Virus record (IMG/VR): IMGVR_UViG_3300045925_000050
Span: 1 to 47,904 of that record
From: a virus
DNA: 47,904 nt
Reading direction: 5' to 3' (one strand)
Position numbers and translations under genes: made by a program
Shown here: one piece after another, positions 6,828 to 15,800 of the stretch
Numbering within the stretch: the first letter of the stretch is position 1
Layout of the letters: each line of letters starts with the position of its first letter
Notes under the pieces: model-generated
Seen by the model: the letters and a program-made list of their open reading frames with translations, nothing else
Databases searched by the model: none
Told to the model about the DNA's origin: nothing

Positions 6828-6998
6828 ATGAACGCCGTTGCCCGTTACTGCGATCTCTTCAAGAAGAGCGGGAAGACTCCAGCCGCCTTCGCGCGCTTTG
6901 CACTGGCTCACTACTACGAGCTGTGCCACGACGTGCTCAACCTCATCGGCTGCTGGCCCAGTTCCGAGCCCGAGCTCGCTGCACTGCAACGCGCATGA
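6828..6998 (+). CDS. Hypothetical protein, 56 aa
   Basis: Start chosen at the ATG (MNAVARYCDLFKKSG) downstream of a GGGG-type ribosome site, itself downstream of the candidate promoter. The open frame runs back through the terminator, which rules out longer starts. A small helical protein of unknown role. The next gene overlaps by ATGA. Confidence 0.6.
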   Translation: MNAVARYCDLFKKSGKTPAAFARFALAHYYELCHDVLNLIGCWPSSEPELAALQRA

Positions 6999-7303
6999 AT
7001 GCTCTCCCCGATCTGTCGCGCACTGAGGCTGCGATTGCAGCCTACGACGCGCATGACATCACCTACATGGCGGCCTTGGCTGCCGACACTGGCCGACGTT
7101 CCTGCACGATCCTCGATGAATGGTATAAGAAGAGCGATCTTCTCGCGTTCAAGGTTGGAGAAGCCTACGGCCTGGACACGAAGGATCGCAACAACCCGAA
7201 GGACTGTGCTGATCTCATCAGGCCAGGGCCAGCAACACCAACCGATGGTAGTGAGCTGAGCTTTGTGCGTCGCATGGTTGCACTGTGGAAGGCACAGCGA
7301 TGA
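6995..7303 (+). CDS. Hypothetical protein, 102 aa
   Basis: Coupled to the previous gene by ATGA. The product starts MNALPDLSRTEAAIAAYDAH and ends in a helix (SFVRRMVALWKAQR). No recognised family; position just before the helicase suggests an early accessory role only. Confidence 0.65.
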   Translation: MNALPDLSRTEAAIAAYDAHDITYMAALAADTGRRSCTILDEWYKKSDLLAFKVGEAYGLDTKDRNNPKDCADLIRPGPATPTDGSELSFVRRMVALWKAQR

Positions 7304-7479
7304 AGCGCATTCCGGCTTGGGTCAAAGCTGCCGAGTGGATCTTCCAGCAGTGGAATCTCCAGGAGACTGAGCGCAGGCAGAACGGGCAGGGTGCCGTGGA
7401 AATAGGAGTGGAAGCCTTGCGCGATCTTCGCAAAGCCTACCTGAGCTGGTATAGGAAGTGGCTGAAGGATAATCGATGA
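7300..7479 (+). CDS. Hypothetical protein, 59 aa
   Basis: The ATG overlaps the upstream stop (ATGA), giving MKRIPAWVKAAEWIF. A short basic, Trp-rich helical protein. It overlaps the helicase ATG by four bases. Unknown function. Confidence 0.62.
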   Translation: MKRIPAWVKAAEWIFQQWNLQETERRQNGQGAVEIGVEALRDLRKAYLSWYRKWLKDNR

Positions 7480-9299
7480 TCCTCGAAGTTGACTACGACC
7501 CCGACTCAACGCGCTTTCTGATCCGCGTCCCTGGCAAGATGATCGTTCCTGCGATCAACGAATGGCCAGGGTGGAAGCGCAATCCTAGCGGCACCTACTA
7601 CGCTCCAGCCTGGGCTAGCTGCGTCCTGCTGCCAAGCAAGGAACGGGCAACAGAGGTGCGATGGACTGCGAGCGCGAGTCGCAAGCGCGATCTCCTCTTG
7701 GCCAACATGGGCTTCGCGAGAGACTCGCTGACGAAGGGAGCTCAATCGATGAAGCCAACCGGCTGCCCTACGGAGAGGAAGCCACGCCCCTACCAGCTAG
7801 CCGGCGTCGAAGCGATGCGAGCGATGGACTGGCGCGTGCTGCTCGAAGATGAGATGGGCCTTGGGAAGACCAGCACTGCGCTGTGGGCCTTGCACGACAG
7901 CCACGTGGCTCGTTGCATCGTGCTTTGTCCTGTCAGTGCGAAATACAACTGGGAGAACGAGTTCAAGGAGACGCTTGGAGCTCAGTGGCCCAGTGTGTTC
8001 GTGATCGACGGCACGCCGAAGCAACGCGCCAACCAGTTCGCTGAAGTGAAGGAAGCGTGCAACGACAGCAAGGACCCTGCACACGTTGCGATCATCATCA
8101 ACTACGACCTGCTGCGTTACTTGACCACAGAGCAGTGGATCTACCTGAAGAACTTCGTGGGAGCAGGGATGCTGCTGTGTGACGAGTCCCACTACGTGAA
8201 GGATCGCAACGCAGAACGAACCAAGCTCACTCTGGAGCTCAGTTGGGCCGCTCGCTTCGCCACGTGCATCTCAGGGACGCCGATCCGCAACATGGCTGAC
8301 GACCTGTTCACTCAGGTCGAGATCATCAGACCGGGCACGTGGAGCTCCTACTGGGATTTCGCCAAGCGGCACCTGACGATCCAGCTCGTGAAGTTCGGCA
8401 AGCGTGAGGTGAGGAAGATCGTGGGGTCGAAGAACATCGATCAACTCAACGCGATCGTCAACACCTTCGCGATCAAGCGACTCAAGAAGGATGTCGGGGA
8501 TCTCCCTCCGAAGGTCCACACTTACCCCGAGCTGGAGCTCGAAGGCGACATGCTCTCCTTCTACAAGAAGATGAAGGAGTTCGCGAAGATCGAGCTCGCG
8601 AAGCTCATCGATGATGCTGCATGGCCCACGCACGCAGCGCAGATTACCATTTGGGACCCGCGAGCCAAGACCGCAGTGGAGGCTGCGCTGCGCTGCGAGC
8701 AGATCGCGCAGGGCTTTGTCGGTGGGATCCCTGAGCCCTTGATGGAGAAGCTCGGCGACTCGCTGAAGCTAGCGGAGAAGATCAAGGGGCGGCCCAATGA
8801 GCTCATGCTGCCTAGCTCCCCGAAGATCGTGTGGCTCATCGAGACCATCGCTCAGGTGCTCAAGCAAGGCGGGGCTCCGATCATCCTGTCCCGCTTCAAC
8901 GCGCCGATGTTCTGGCTGGAGATGAAGTTCGCAAGCCTGGGCGTGAAGAGCCGCGTGCTGCACGGCGACCTGAGCGCAGCAGAGAAGCACCTGTTTGTCA
9001 CCGACTTCCAAGGCGGCCAGTTCGACGTGCTTCTGTGTCAGGTGAAGATCGCGGAGAGCTGGAACGCGACGCGATGCCAGGATGTGATCTTCCTCACGCG
9101 CGACTGGTCCCCTGCGATGAACTCGCAAGGCGAAGATCGAGCGCATCGCTTCGGGCAGAAGGGCACGGTCAACGTGCAGATCCCGATCGTGCGCAACACG
9201 ATCGAGCGACTGATTCACAAGAAGCTGTTGGCGAAGGGCGTGGACGCAGAGCAGGCTCTTCGAACAGTGACGATCGCTGAACTCATGGAGAACCTCTAA
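7476..9299 (+). CDS. SNF2-family DNA helicase/ATPase
   Basis: The 607-residue protein has the superfamily 2 SNF2 motifs in order: Walker A DEMGLGKT at 125-132, motif II DESH at 236-239, motif III SGTPIRN at 266-272, and the C-terminal motif GEDRAHRFGQ at 552-561, which holds the arginine finger region. An N-terminal 100-residue segment resembles the HARP-like extension seen before some SNF2 cores. Such enzymes translocate on double-stranded DNA using ATP; in phages they are thought to act in replication, recombination or fork remodelling. It sits in the second early operon with ATGA coupling to both neighbours. All main motifs are intact. Confidence 0.95.
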   Translation: MILEVDYDPDSTRFLIRVPGKMIVPAINEWPGWKRNPSGTYYAPAWASCVLLPSKERATEVRWTASASRKRDLLLANMGFARDSLTKGAQSMKPTGCPTERKPRPYQLAGVEAMRAMDWRVLLEDEMGLGKTSTALWALHDSHVARCIVLCPVSAKYNWENEFKETLGAQWPSVFVIDGTPKQRANQFAEVKEACNDSKDPAHVAIIINYDLLRYLTTEQWIYLKNFVGAGMLLCDESHYVKDRNAERTKLTLELSWAARFATCISGTPIRNMADDLFTQVEIIRPGTWSSYWDFAKRHLTIQLVKFGKREVRKIVGSKNIDQLNAIVNTFAIKRLKKDVGDLPPKVHTYPELELEGDMLSFYKKMKEFAKIELAKLIDDAAWPTHAAQITIWDPRAKTAVEAALRCEQIAQGFVGGIPEPLMEKLGDSLKLAEKIKGRPNELMLPSSPKIVWLIETIAQVLKQGGAPIILSRFNAPMFWLEMKFASLGVKSRVLHGDLSAAEKHLFVTDFQGGQFDVLLCQVKIAESWNATRCQDVIFLTRDWSPAMNSQGEDRAHRFGQKGTVNVQIPIVRNTIERLIHKKLLAKGVDAEQALRTVTIAELMENL

Positions 9300-9610
9300 T
9301 GGGCTGGAACTACGCACGTGCCATCCGTCTCGTTCGAGCATCGCTGAACATCACGCAGGCCGAGCTCGGCCGCAGGTGTGGTGTGCACGATAGCGCGGTG
9401 AGTCGCTACGAGTCGCACTCCCGCAACCCGACGATCGAGAAGCTCCCGTTGATCTTCGAAGCCTTGGGCTGCACCCCCCAGGAGATGATCGCACTGGCGG
9501 AAGACTGGGAAGCCACCAGCCCTACCGCTGACGAGCGAGCTCGGCTAATCTGCCGGGTCTTGCTGCGGCCCGACGCTGCTACCCCTGTGAACAACGAAGA
9601 TGGATCTTAG
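9299..9610 (+). CDS. XRE-family helix-turn-helix regulator
   Basis: Residues 6-60 form a Cro/CI-type helix-turn-helix (AIRLVRASLNITQAELGRRC, GVHDSAVSRYES, NPTIEKLPLIFEALGC). The 103-residue length leaves a short tail. It likely binds an operator and controls early transcription. The gene is embedded in the operon (one-base overlap with the helicase) and not beside a divergent promoter, so it is more like an early-gene modulator than a lysogeny repressor. No integrase is present. Confidence 0.9.
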   Translation: MGWNYARAIRLVRASLNITQAELGRRCGVHDSAVSRYESHSRNPTIEKLPLIFEALGCTPQEMIALAEDWEATSPTADERARLICRVLLRPDAATPVNNEDGS

Positions 9611-9938
9611 AGCACGCATCAAGAAGTGGTTCGCGCACGAATACGAGCGTGACCGATTCCGCTGGAGCATGGGAGAGATCAAGGATCACAACGCTTCGAT
9701 GATCGCGACGATCCAGTTCTTCGCGCAGGGCGTGATCGAGCGAGGGGTCACGGATCACGGTTATCTGTTTCAGATGATCGAGCTCCACGAGAAGCTCAAG
9801 AAGATGATGACCGTGGCGCAATCGTTCCCGAACTACGAGAACGACTGGCCCTACAAGTGGGCTCTCATAATGGGCACTCTCGCAGAGGTAGCTCTGGTCG
9901 CCGTGCGGGACATCACTGGGGAGATGGCGAAGGAATGA
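9600..9938 (+). CDS. Hypothetical protein, 112 aa
   Basis: Overlaps the regulator's 3' end by 11 bp. Mostly helical, with a hydrophobic helix near residues 85-103 (WALIMGTLAEVALVAV) that could be a membrane segment or a buried helix. No family recognised. Confidence 0.65.
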   Translation: MDLRARIKKWFAHEYERDRFRWSMGEIKDHNASMIATIQFFAQGVIERGVTDHGYLFQMIELHEKLKKMMTVAQSFPNYENDWPYKWALIMGTLAEVALVAVRDITGEMAKE

Positions 9939-10234
9939 GCCTCAAGAAGAAGCTCACCGATGCGGCGACCGCAGCAGCGATCGAGGCCACGACCAACGAG
10001 CGAGCTCGTTGTCTCTGGTGCATCGATCAAGTAGTCAAGGAACTGGAGTCGAAGCTGCGCACCAAGCTGATGAGTGAGCAGCAGCTCCACATCGCTCGCA
10101 CCAAGTTTCAGATCGCTCAGAGCATGGCAACACACATGCGCCGAGTGATCGCCAGCGGTGTCCGACCGCAGGGCGGTCCTGGAGGGACCAAGGACACCGC
10201 TGGCCTTTTACCTACGGACACAGGCGATGGCTAG
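9935..10234 (+). CDS. Hypothetical helical protein, 99 aa
   Basis: ATGA-coupled start (MSLKKKLTDAATAAAIEA). The central part is a long charged helix (IDQVVKELESKLRTKLMSEQ). A Cys-x2-Cys pair occurs in RCLWCIDQ. Unknown function. Confidence 0.62.
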   Translation: MSLKKKLTDAATAAAIEATTNERARCLWCIDQVVKELESKLRTKLMSEQQLHIARTKFQIAQSMATHMRRVIASGVRPQGGPGGTKDTAGLLPTDTGDG

Positions 10235-10511
10235 CTTCGACGGGGAGACGTTCGACGACTCACGCGATAGCGATCGGCTGCACCGGCAGCTAGCCAGGGT
10301 CTTCGAGCTGATGAGCGACAACAAGTGGCGCACGCTTGGAGACATCGAGGAAGCTCTGAGCATCCCGCAGGCGAGCATCAGCGCACGCTTGCGTGACTTC
10401 CGCAAATCGAAGTTCGGCGGCCACACAGTGGAGCGGCAACACATGGTGCGTGGCCTGTGGCGTTATCGGCTCACGCTACGCGCGAAGAGCGAAGTAAACT
10501 GGACACTCTGA
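10227..10511 (+). CDS. Winged-helix-like DNA-binding protein, 94 aa
   Basis: Start at the ATG overlapping the upstream stop region (MASFDGETFDDSRD). Residues 25-80 have a winged-helix pattern: LARVFELMSDNKWRTLGDIE, then SIPQASISARLRDFRKSKFG as helix-turn-helix, then the wing GHTVERQHMVRGLWRYRL. Small proteins of this form occur in phage early regions. A regulatory or replication-accessory role is inferred. Confidence 0.7.
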   Translation: MASFDGETFDDSRDSDRLHRQLARVFELMSDNKWRTLGDIEEALSIPQASISARLRDFRKSKFGGHTVERQHMVRGLWRYRLTLRAKSEVNWTL

Positions 10512-10765
10512 TGCCTGAAGCACCTTGGACGGACACGACCAGAATCGGCTGGGGCAAGCACAAGGGCAAGCAGCTCAAGGAGATCCCTGCGTCCTACCTG
10601 CTCTGGCTGTTCGAGCAGGCTTGGATCAAGGACTACCCTGGGCTCCATGCCTACCTCAAGAAGAACGAAGATCTCTTGATGCAGGAGAAGAGCGAAGATA
10701 CAACCTTCACGTCGGAGGATGGCTTCGAGTCCTACGATGACTACAAGAACTACCGAGGAAACTGA
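10511..10765 (+). CDS. DUF3820-like small protein, 84 aa
   Basis: The ATG overlaps the previous stop (TGATG). The motif GWGKHKGKQLKEIPASYLLW near residues 11-30 matches the G-K-x-K-G-x-x-L-x-x-I-P-x-S-Y-L pattern of DUF3820-type proteins, also found appended to exonucleases and helicases. The rest is acidic. The function of the stand-alone form is not known; a nucleic-acid-processing link is inference. Confidence 0.72.
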   Translation: MPEAPWTDTTRIGWGKHKGKQLKEIPASYLLWLFEQAWIKDYPGLHAYLKKNEDLLMQEKSEDTTFTSEDGFESYDDYKNYRGN

Positions 10766-10859
10766 ACACCGCGGTGCAGTCACCAGCCATCAAGACCAGG
10801 ATGGCCAAGTATCCCCCTCCCTAGAACCGCAGGGTGGCTGCATCGCATTTCGCACACGC

Positions 10860-10941
10860 GCAGGGCCGTTGTCCGCAATGGACGTAAAGAGCTTGACTCT
10901 CCTTCTTCCCCTTTTCCCGAAGCTCGCCGGCCCTGCTTTTT
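10860..10941 (+). terminator. Structured terminator-like element with long branched loop
   Basis: GCAGGGCC (10860-10867) pairs perfectly with GGCCCTGC (10929-10936), followed at once by T5. The 61-nt interior can form three short hairpins: GTCC/GGAC around GCAAT, AGAG/CTCT around CTTGA, and CTTC/GAAG. It lies in a 183-bp gap (10766-10948) between two early genes. A terminator for upstream transcripts is the simplest reading; a small structured RNA or leader element is the alternative. The same gap holds a 10-bp palindrome, CACCGCGGTG, at 10767-10776. Confidence 0.55.
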
Positions 10942-10948
10942 ATCTTCG

Positions 10949-11197
10949 ATGATCGGTTCTCGTTACTGCTGGTGCTGCGGCATGCCATACCCGTTGTGCT
11001 GCTGTCCTGGCGGGAGTTATCACGTGAACGAAGTCCAGAAGTTCATGCACTGGTGGCACGACGACAAGGAACGCGCCAAGTGCACCCTAGAACAAGCGAT
11101 CGGGGCTTACGTCTCCAGCTTCCCCGGCCGCACTTACACTCTCCTGCTGGAGCTCTTGGAACCAAAATGCGAGTCAACATCTACGCCGAAGAAATGA
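10949..11197 (+). CDS. Cys-rich small protein, 82 aa
   Basis: From the ATG at 10949 the N-terminus has seven cysteines in 15 residues (CWCCGMPYPLCCCPGG), suggesting metal binding. No ribosome site precedes this ATG. An in-frame GTG at 11024 has a good GGGAG ribosome site seven bases upstream and would remove the Cys-rich part, leaving 57 residues. Which start is used decides whether this is a metal-binding protein. The 3' end overlaps the next gene by 31 bp. Confidence 0.6.
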   Translation: MIGSRYCWCCGMPYPLCCCPGGSYHVNEVQKFMHWWHDDKERAKCTLEQAIGAYVSSFPGRTYTLLLELLEPKCESTSTPKK

Positions 11198-11436
11198 CCG
11201 ATCGAGTCGAGATCATCTCGAAGACCACGCCAGAAGGCACGTTCACCGGGGTCCGCTTCTACCTGGAGCTGCCAGTCAGCGTTGACCAACCAGAGCTCCC
11301 GAAGGAGATTCGTGGCCCATTCATTCACCGTCCCGGCGACGACGACAGTGCAGCCGTCACGTTTTGGGGCAAGGCCGAGCTGAAGGTGGCTCTGCGCAAG
11401 GCACTCGATCTTCTCGAAGCCCACGAACAACGATGA
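11167..11436 (+). CDS. Conserved small phage protein, 89 aa
   Basis: Starts MRVNIYAEEMTDRVEI and contains FTGVRFYLEL and DDDSAAVTFWGKAELKVALR. This pattern is familiar from many tailed-phage early regions annotated only as hypothetical. Beta-rich N-terminus with a C-terminal helix. Function unknown. Confidence 0.75.
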   Translation: MRVNIYAEEMTDRVEIISKTTPEGTFTGVRFYLELPVSVDQPELPKEIRGPFIHRPGDDDSAAVTFWGKAELKVALRKALDLLEAHEQR

Positions 11437-11858
11437 ACGAAGCCCTAGCAGTCAAGATCAAGACCTACTACGAGGCTCGTGCAGCCTACGACGCAGCAAA
11501 GAAGATCAGCGACGAGCACGATGCAGTTCGCCGAGCCAAGGAACAGGAGCTGGTGGACTACATGCTCGAACAGAAGATCAAGAGCGTGAAGCTCGAAGAC
11601 GGCACGACGCCAACCCTGGTCAACACGGTCTCGATCCGCGTAGTGCAGGAGAACTTCGAAGAAATCAGGCAGTGGCTCAGGAACACGGTCGGCGACGATG
11701 CCGACTTCCTGGTCACGATCCCGCACAAGCCTGCAATCGTCGAATACGTGAAGCGGCAGATCGAGCAGGAGAAGCTCGATGACGACGACTTCCCTGCCTT
11801 CTTGCAGTGCAGCACCCGGCCGGCGATGCGAGTTACAGGGTGGAAGGGGCGCGAGTGA
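11433..11858 (+). CDS. Conserved phage protein of unknown function, 141 aa
   Basis: ATGA-coupled start. A long N-terminal helix with coiled-coil character (YYEARAAYDAAKKISDEHDA) leads into a small beta domain (KIKSVKLEDGTTPTLVNTVS) and a helix (FEEIRQWLRNTVGDDADF). Proteins of this layout are frequent in phage replication regions, without an established role. The previous and next genes overlap it by four bases each. Confidence 0.75.
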   Translation: MNEALAVKIKTYYEARAAYDAAKKISDEHDAVRRAKEQELVDYMLEQKIKSVKLEDGTTPTLVNTVSIRVVQENFEEIRQWLRNTVGDDADFLVTIPHKPAIVEYVKRQIEQEKLDDDDFPAFLQCSTRPAMRVTGWKGRE

Positions 11859-12052
11859 CCACGCGGCACCTGACGGTCTGCATCGACTTTGAGTCCGGGA
11901 TTCAACTCGCCACGTATCCCGACAAGATGATCCAAGTCCAAGTAGAGGCCGACTTCTACGTTGGCCAGCGTCGCTATCGAGTGGTGGACAAGCTCGACGG
12001 CAACGACGAAGAACCGCTTGTCCTCGTTCTCAAGAAACACGAAGAACCATGA
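11855..12052 (+). CDS. Hypothetical protein, 65 aa
   Basis: GTG start in a GTGA overlap (MTTRHLTVCIDFESG). Beta-rich, small; the strand pattern VQVEADFYVGQRRYRVVDKL suggests a single compact sheet. No family recognised. Confidence 0.62.
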   Translation: MTTRHLTVCIDFESGIQLATYPDKMIQVQVEADFYVGQRRYRVVDKLDGNDEEPLVLVLKKHEEP

Positions 12053-12816
12053 GCGAAGAACAAAAACAAGAACTAGTGATCTGGAAACCCAGCGACTTCA
12101 ACGGCAGCGACCTGCTTCCTGTGACCTACGGGAGCAAGAAGGTGGACAACAGCGGGCGCGAGAACATCGACGCCGCAGACTTGATCTTCCCCACGCTCAA
12201 GATGCTCCAGGGCAGTAGCGACGAGGTGAAGAAGGGCGTCGAAGGAGCTCGGGCCGGGCTCTTCTGGCTGACCGGCGCGGAAGAACCGTTCAAGCCCCCT
12301 CTCCGTGTGCTTCCCGTGGCTCACACGAAGAGCCGCACCCTGTTCCCCAAGGAGAACCGGCCCGAGCACGCGGGCCTCGAAGAGTGTCGCTCCAAGGATG
12401 CAGTGACGGGCACAAGGTATGGCTCCTGCGCGGAGTGCCCCTACAAGGACTGGGACAACGAACACGACCGTCCGCCGGCCTGCTCGGAGTCCAACAACTT
12501 CACGGTCCTGACCCCCTTCGGACCGGCAGTTCTGCGCTTCCAGCGCACCAACTACAAGGCGGGCAAGAAGCTCATCTCGGCCTGGGGAATGAGCCCTGAC
12601 CCGCTGTTTGCTCACCCGCTGGTCTTGTGGGCCAGCAGCCGAACCGACAAGGTGAACGGCCAAGACTCCATCACGCACCTTGTTGAAGTGAAGTGGGTTC
12701 AGCGGGAGACTGTGCCCCCCCAGGTGCAGGAAGCTGCACGGGCTCTCGCAATGCAAGTGGCAGCCGCCCATGAAGCAGGTAAGTTCGGATCGAGTGACGA
12801 CAGCCGCGACGAATAG
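12049..12816 (+). CDS. Possible ssDNA-binding replication protein, 255 aa
   Basis: ATGA-coupled to the upstream gene and placed immediately before the primase-helicase. The layout resembles a phage family often found next to replication genes: DLIFPTLKMLQGSSDEV near residue 44, a beta region, a Cys cluster ECRSKDAVTG and SCAECPYKDW, then TPFGPAVLRFQRTNYKAGKK. Several such proteins are annotated as ssDNA-binding on weak grounds. The cysteines could bind zinc. I am confident of the gene, not of the function. Confidence 0.6.
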   Translation: MSEEQKQELVIWKPSDFNGSDLLPVTYGSKKVDNSGRENIDAADLIFPTLKMLQGSSDEVKKGVEGARAGLFWLTGAEEPFKPPLRVLPVAHTKSRTLFPKENRPEHAGLEECRSKDAVTGTRYGSCAECPYKDWDNEHDRPPACSESNNFTVLTPFGPAVLRFQRTNYKAGKKLISAWGMSPDPLFAHPLVLWASSRTDKVNGQDSITHLVEVKWVQRETVPPQVQEAARALAMQVAAAHEAGKFGSSDDSRDE

Positions 12817-12839
12817 CGAAGAGCGATCATCACAAAACA

Positions 12840-12876
12840 ACGGGCTGCGCCACTGGCTAGGTGGGCAGCCCGTTTG
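12840..12876 (+). terminator. Hairpin, possible terminator or attenuator before the primase gene
   Basis: ACGGGCTGC (12840-12848) pairs with GCAGCCCGT (12865-12873), and inner CCAC/GTGG extends the stem around a short loop. Only three T's follow, so it may be a weak terminator, an attenuator or an mRNA-stability element. It ends about 10 bp before the ribosome site of the primase gene. Confidence 0.6.
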
Positions 12877-12896
12877 CCATTCCGGAGGCTCAGTCC

Positions 12897-15800
12897 GTGG
12901 CAGACAACGCATTCACTTTGGTCAAGGAAGCGATACCTGCTCAGGCAGACGCGATCTTGGCCGAGTTCGGTGTTCGACACAACAGGGAAGGGACAAGACT
13001 CAAAGGAGACTGGACCACCGGCTTCCTCTGCCCGCTCTGCGGCGACAAGTCTGGATCAGCGAGCTTCACTCATCAGCTCTACCTGAAGTGCCACCAGTGT
13101 TCGACCAAGGCCGACGTGTTCGACTGGTTGAGCAAGCACACCGGCAAGAAGCCCTGGGATCTCTGCAAGCAGCTCGCCGAACGTCTGAAGGTCACGCTGC
13201 CCGACGCCAAACGGCCGCCGAAGACCCAGCGAGGCATGCCTCCCAGGATGACGGAGAGCATCCTCCAGGCCGCGATCAGGGACCTGTGGGACCACAAGGA
13301 CGCCGAGCCTTCGCGAGCTCTGCTGGCTGAAAGGAAGCTCGACGACCCGGTTCTCCTCGCCCAGTTAGAGATCGGGTGGATCCGTGGCTGGATCGTGTTC
13401 GCGAGCCGTGACGAGAAGGGCAACCTGCTCGATCGCTACCGGGGCTGGAACCCAGGCAACCCGAAGCTGAAGTGGATGTGGCATGGGACCCCAGGCGGGA
13501 GCGGCGGGCCAGGGATCTGGCCTAGCCCCACTCGCAACCCAGGCGCGAGCTCGGACAAGGTGATGCTGTTGGAGGGGGAGTCCGACGTGCTGACTGCACT
13601 TGTGAGGCTCAAGCTCCACGAGCAAGGCTGGCACGTATGCACGTGGACAGCAGGGGCCACGAGCTGCCCGCAGCCCAAGGACATTCCGCGCGTGATCCAC
13701 GGCAAGCCGGTCTACATCGGCTACGACAACGATGTCTTCCAGGGGCCGGACTACGCGGGCTACTACGTCGAGACGAAGCCCGGCAAGAACCCGGACCACG
13801 CGCGCCAGTCGTTAGAGCAACGACTGCGCAACCTTCTTCAGAAGGTCTCCCCACTGTTCGCGAGTCTCGGCTGTCGGGTCACAGTGATGAAGTGCCCGGT
13901 AGATCCCCGTGAGAAGTTCGGCGGTGACTTTCGCGATTGGGTCGATGCCGGCGGGCGGAACCTCTCGGATTGGGAGACCTTTCCGTTCGATGATCTGCCG
14001 GACTACGGGAAGCTGATTATCGATCTTCCCTTCGGCGAAGTGTTCGGAGTAGTCCACAAGCCCGTCCGGACGCGCGTGCAGGTTGAAGCAATAGCTAGAG
14101 ACGATGTGACGCTCAGTAGCGTCTTCGAGATGAAGTGTGAGATGGGCCAGCATCCTGCGTGCTCCTTGTGTCCTGGAGCTCGGCAGTTTCCTGATCGACT
14201 GATCGACGTGCAATCGTTTCAGCGAGAACTGGCCGTGGGCCTGGAGCAACAAAACGTCTCCGAGAAGATCATCAGGGACGTGATCCAACGGCCGAAGGGC
14301 TGTCCACGGATCGAGGTGGTCCCCGTCGATGTGAACAACGGCTCGGAGTGGCGCGGGATGTTGCCGGGCAAGGTCGAAGACAGCACGCAGCGCAGCCTCC
14401 ACATCTTCAGCCCTGACCCTCCGAGCCTGAGCGGAGAGATGGAGATCGAAGGAGTGGCGTATCCCAACGCCAGAGGCAACGGAGTCGTGTTCCTCGCTGA
14501 TCGAGTGCGCCAGCTCGACAAGGCCGAAGTGGACCTAGCCCCGGTAATGCAGGAGCTCCTACAAACCTGCCCCGCCTTCACCGATGACGTGTCAGCGATC
14601 GATGAGTTCTTCGCTCTTCGAGCTCGGGACCTGAGCTACCACGTCACGAAGATCTACGGCCGCCAAGACATCCACATCGCGCACGACCTGTTGATGCACT
14701 CAGTCCTGCGCGCGAAGCTGTTCGGCGCAGTGCAGCGAGCATGGCTCGACATCTGCGTGTTCGGCGACACGCGCACCGGCAAGTCGTTGACCTTCCGCCG
14801 GCTGCTGGAGTTCCATGCGCTCGGGATCCACCACACGGCCGTGTCCAACATGAGCCGTGCTGGCCTGCTGATGGGAGCTGGGAAGGACGGCTTGCTAAAG
14901 CCCGGTGTGCTGCCTCGCTGCAACGGCAAGATGGTGATGCTCGACGAGTTCCACTTCCTCGTGCAGAACAGCCCGCACGAGCACCCGATGAGCTGGATGC
15001 AGTCAGCTCGGGATGATGGCGTTGCGAGCGGCGTGAAGATCTACGGCAACCGCGACCTTCCTGCGGCCGTGCGTCTGGTCACGATCGCGAACTGGATGCG
15101 CAACAAGCGGCGCAACTTCCAATTCGACTGCGAGCACCTTGGAGCTCTGTATGGCGCACCAGAGACCCTTGCTCGGCTCGATTTCGGGCTCGCGATCAAC
15201 TGCCAGCCGAGCCAGTTCACGCTCGACTCGTGCGAGCAGTTCTGGACGAAGGAGCGCACGCGCGCCCTGATCCTTCGGGCATGGTCGCAGGACGCCACGC
15301 AGGTGTTCATCGATCCAGACGCCGAAGACTACTCCAAGCAGTGCTGCATCGACTGGAAAGACCGTTTCGACGCCGAGCAGCTCCCGCTCTTCACTCCGGA
15401 GGAGAAGAGCTACAGCCTGCTGCGCATCGCGGTAGCCGTGGCTAACTGCGTCTTCAGCCACCCGAAGCACGACCCCTACAGCGTGCACGTGCGCAAGGTT
15501 CACGTGGAGTGGGCTGCCAACTGGCTGCTGCACACGTGGAACGTCTCCGGCTACGACATCTACAGCTACAAGCGGCGCGAGTCGCAGGAAGTGGTCAAGA
15601 TCTTCGAGGCCGAGCGCATGATTACCGTGGAGCTCGGGCTCGAAGATCCAGCCATCGCGATCAGCCGGCTGCAATCGCTGCTGACTCCCTTCGGGCAATC
15701 GGAGGTGGTGAGCCTGACCGGGCGCGAGATCAACCACGCGCACAACTGGCTCTCGCGCATGCTCGCACTGCACGTGTTCGAGCGGGTCAAGGAAGCGAAT

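Noticed and set aside
9299-9610. XRE protein as a lysogeny repressor
   Set aside because: No integrase, excisionase, partition gene or divergent repressor/Cro arrangement is present; the gene is inside a coupled early operon.
10860-10941. Possible tRNA, because of a 7-8 bp acceptor-like stem and about 80-nt span
   Set aside because: No D-loop GG, no 7-nt anticodon loop and no T-loop consensus; the T5 run fits a terminator better.
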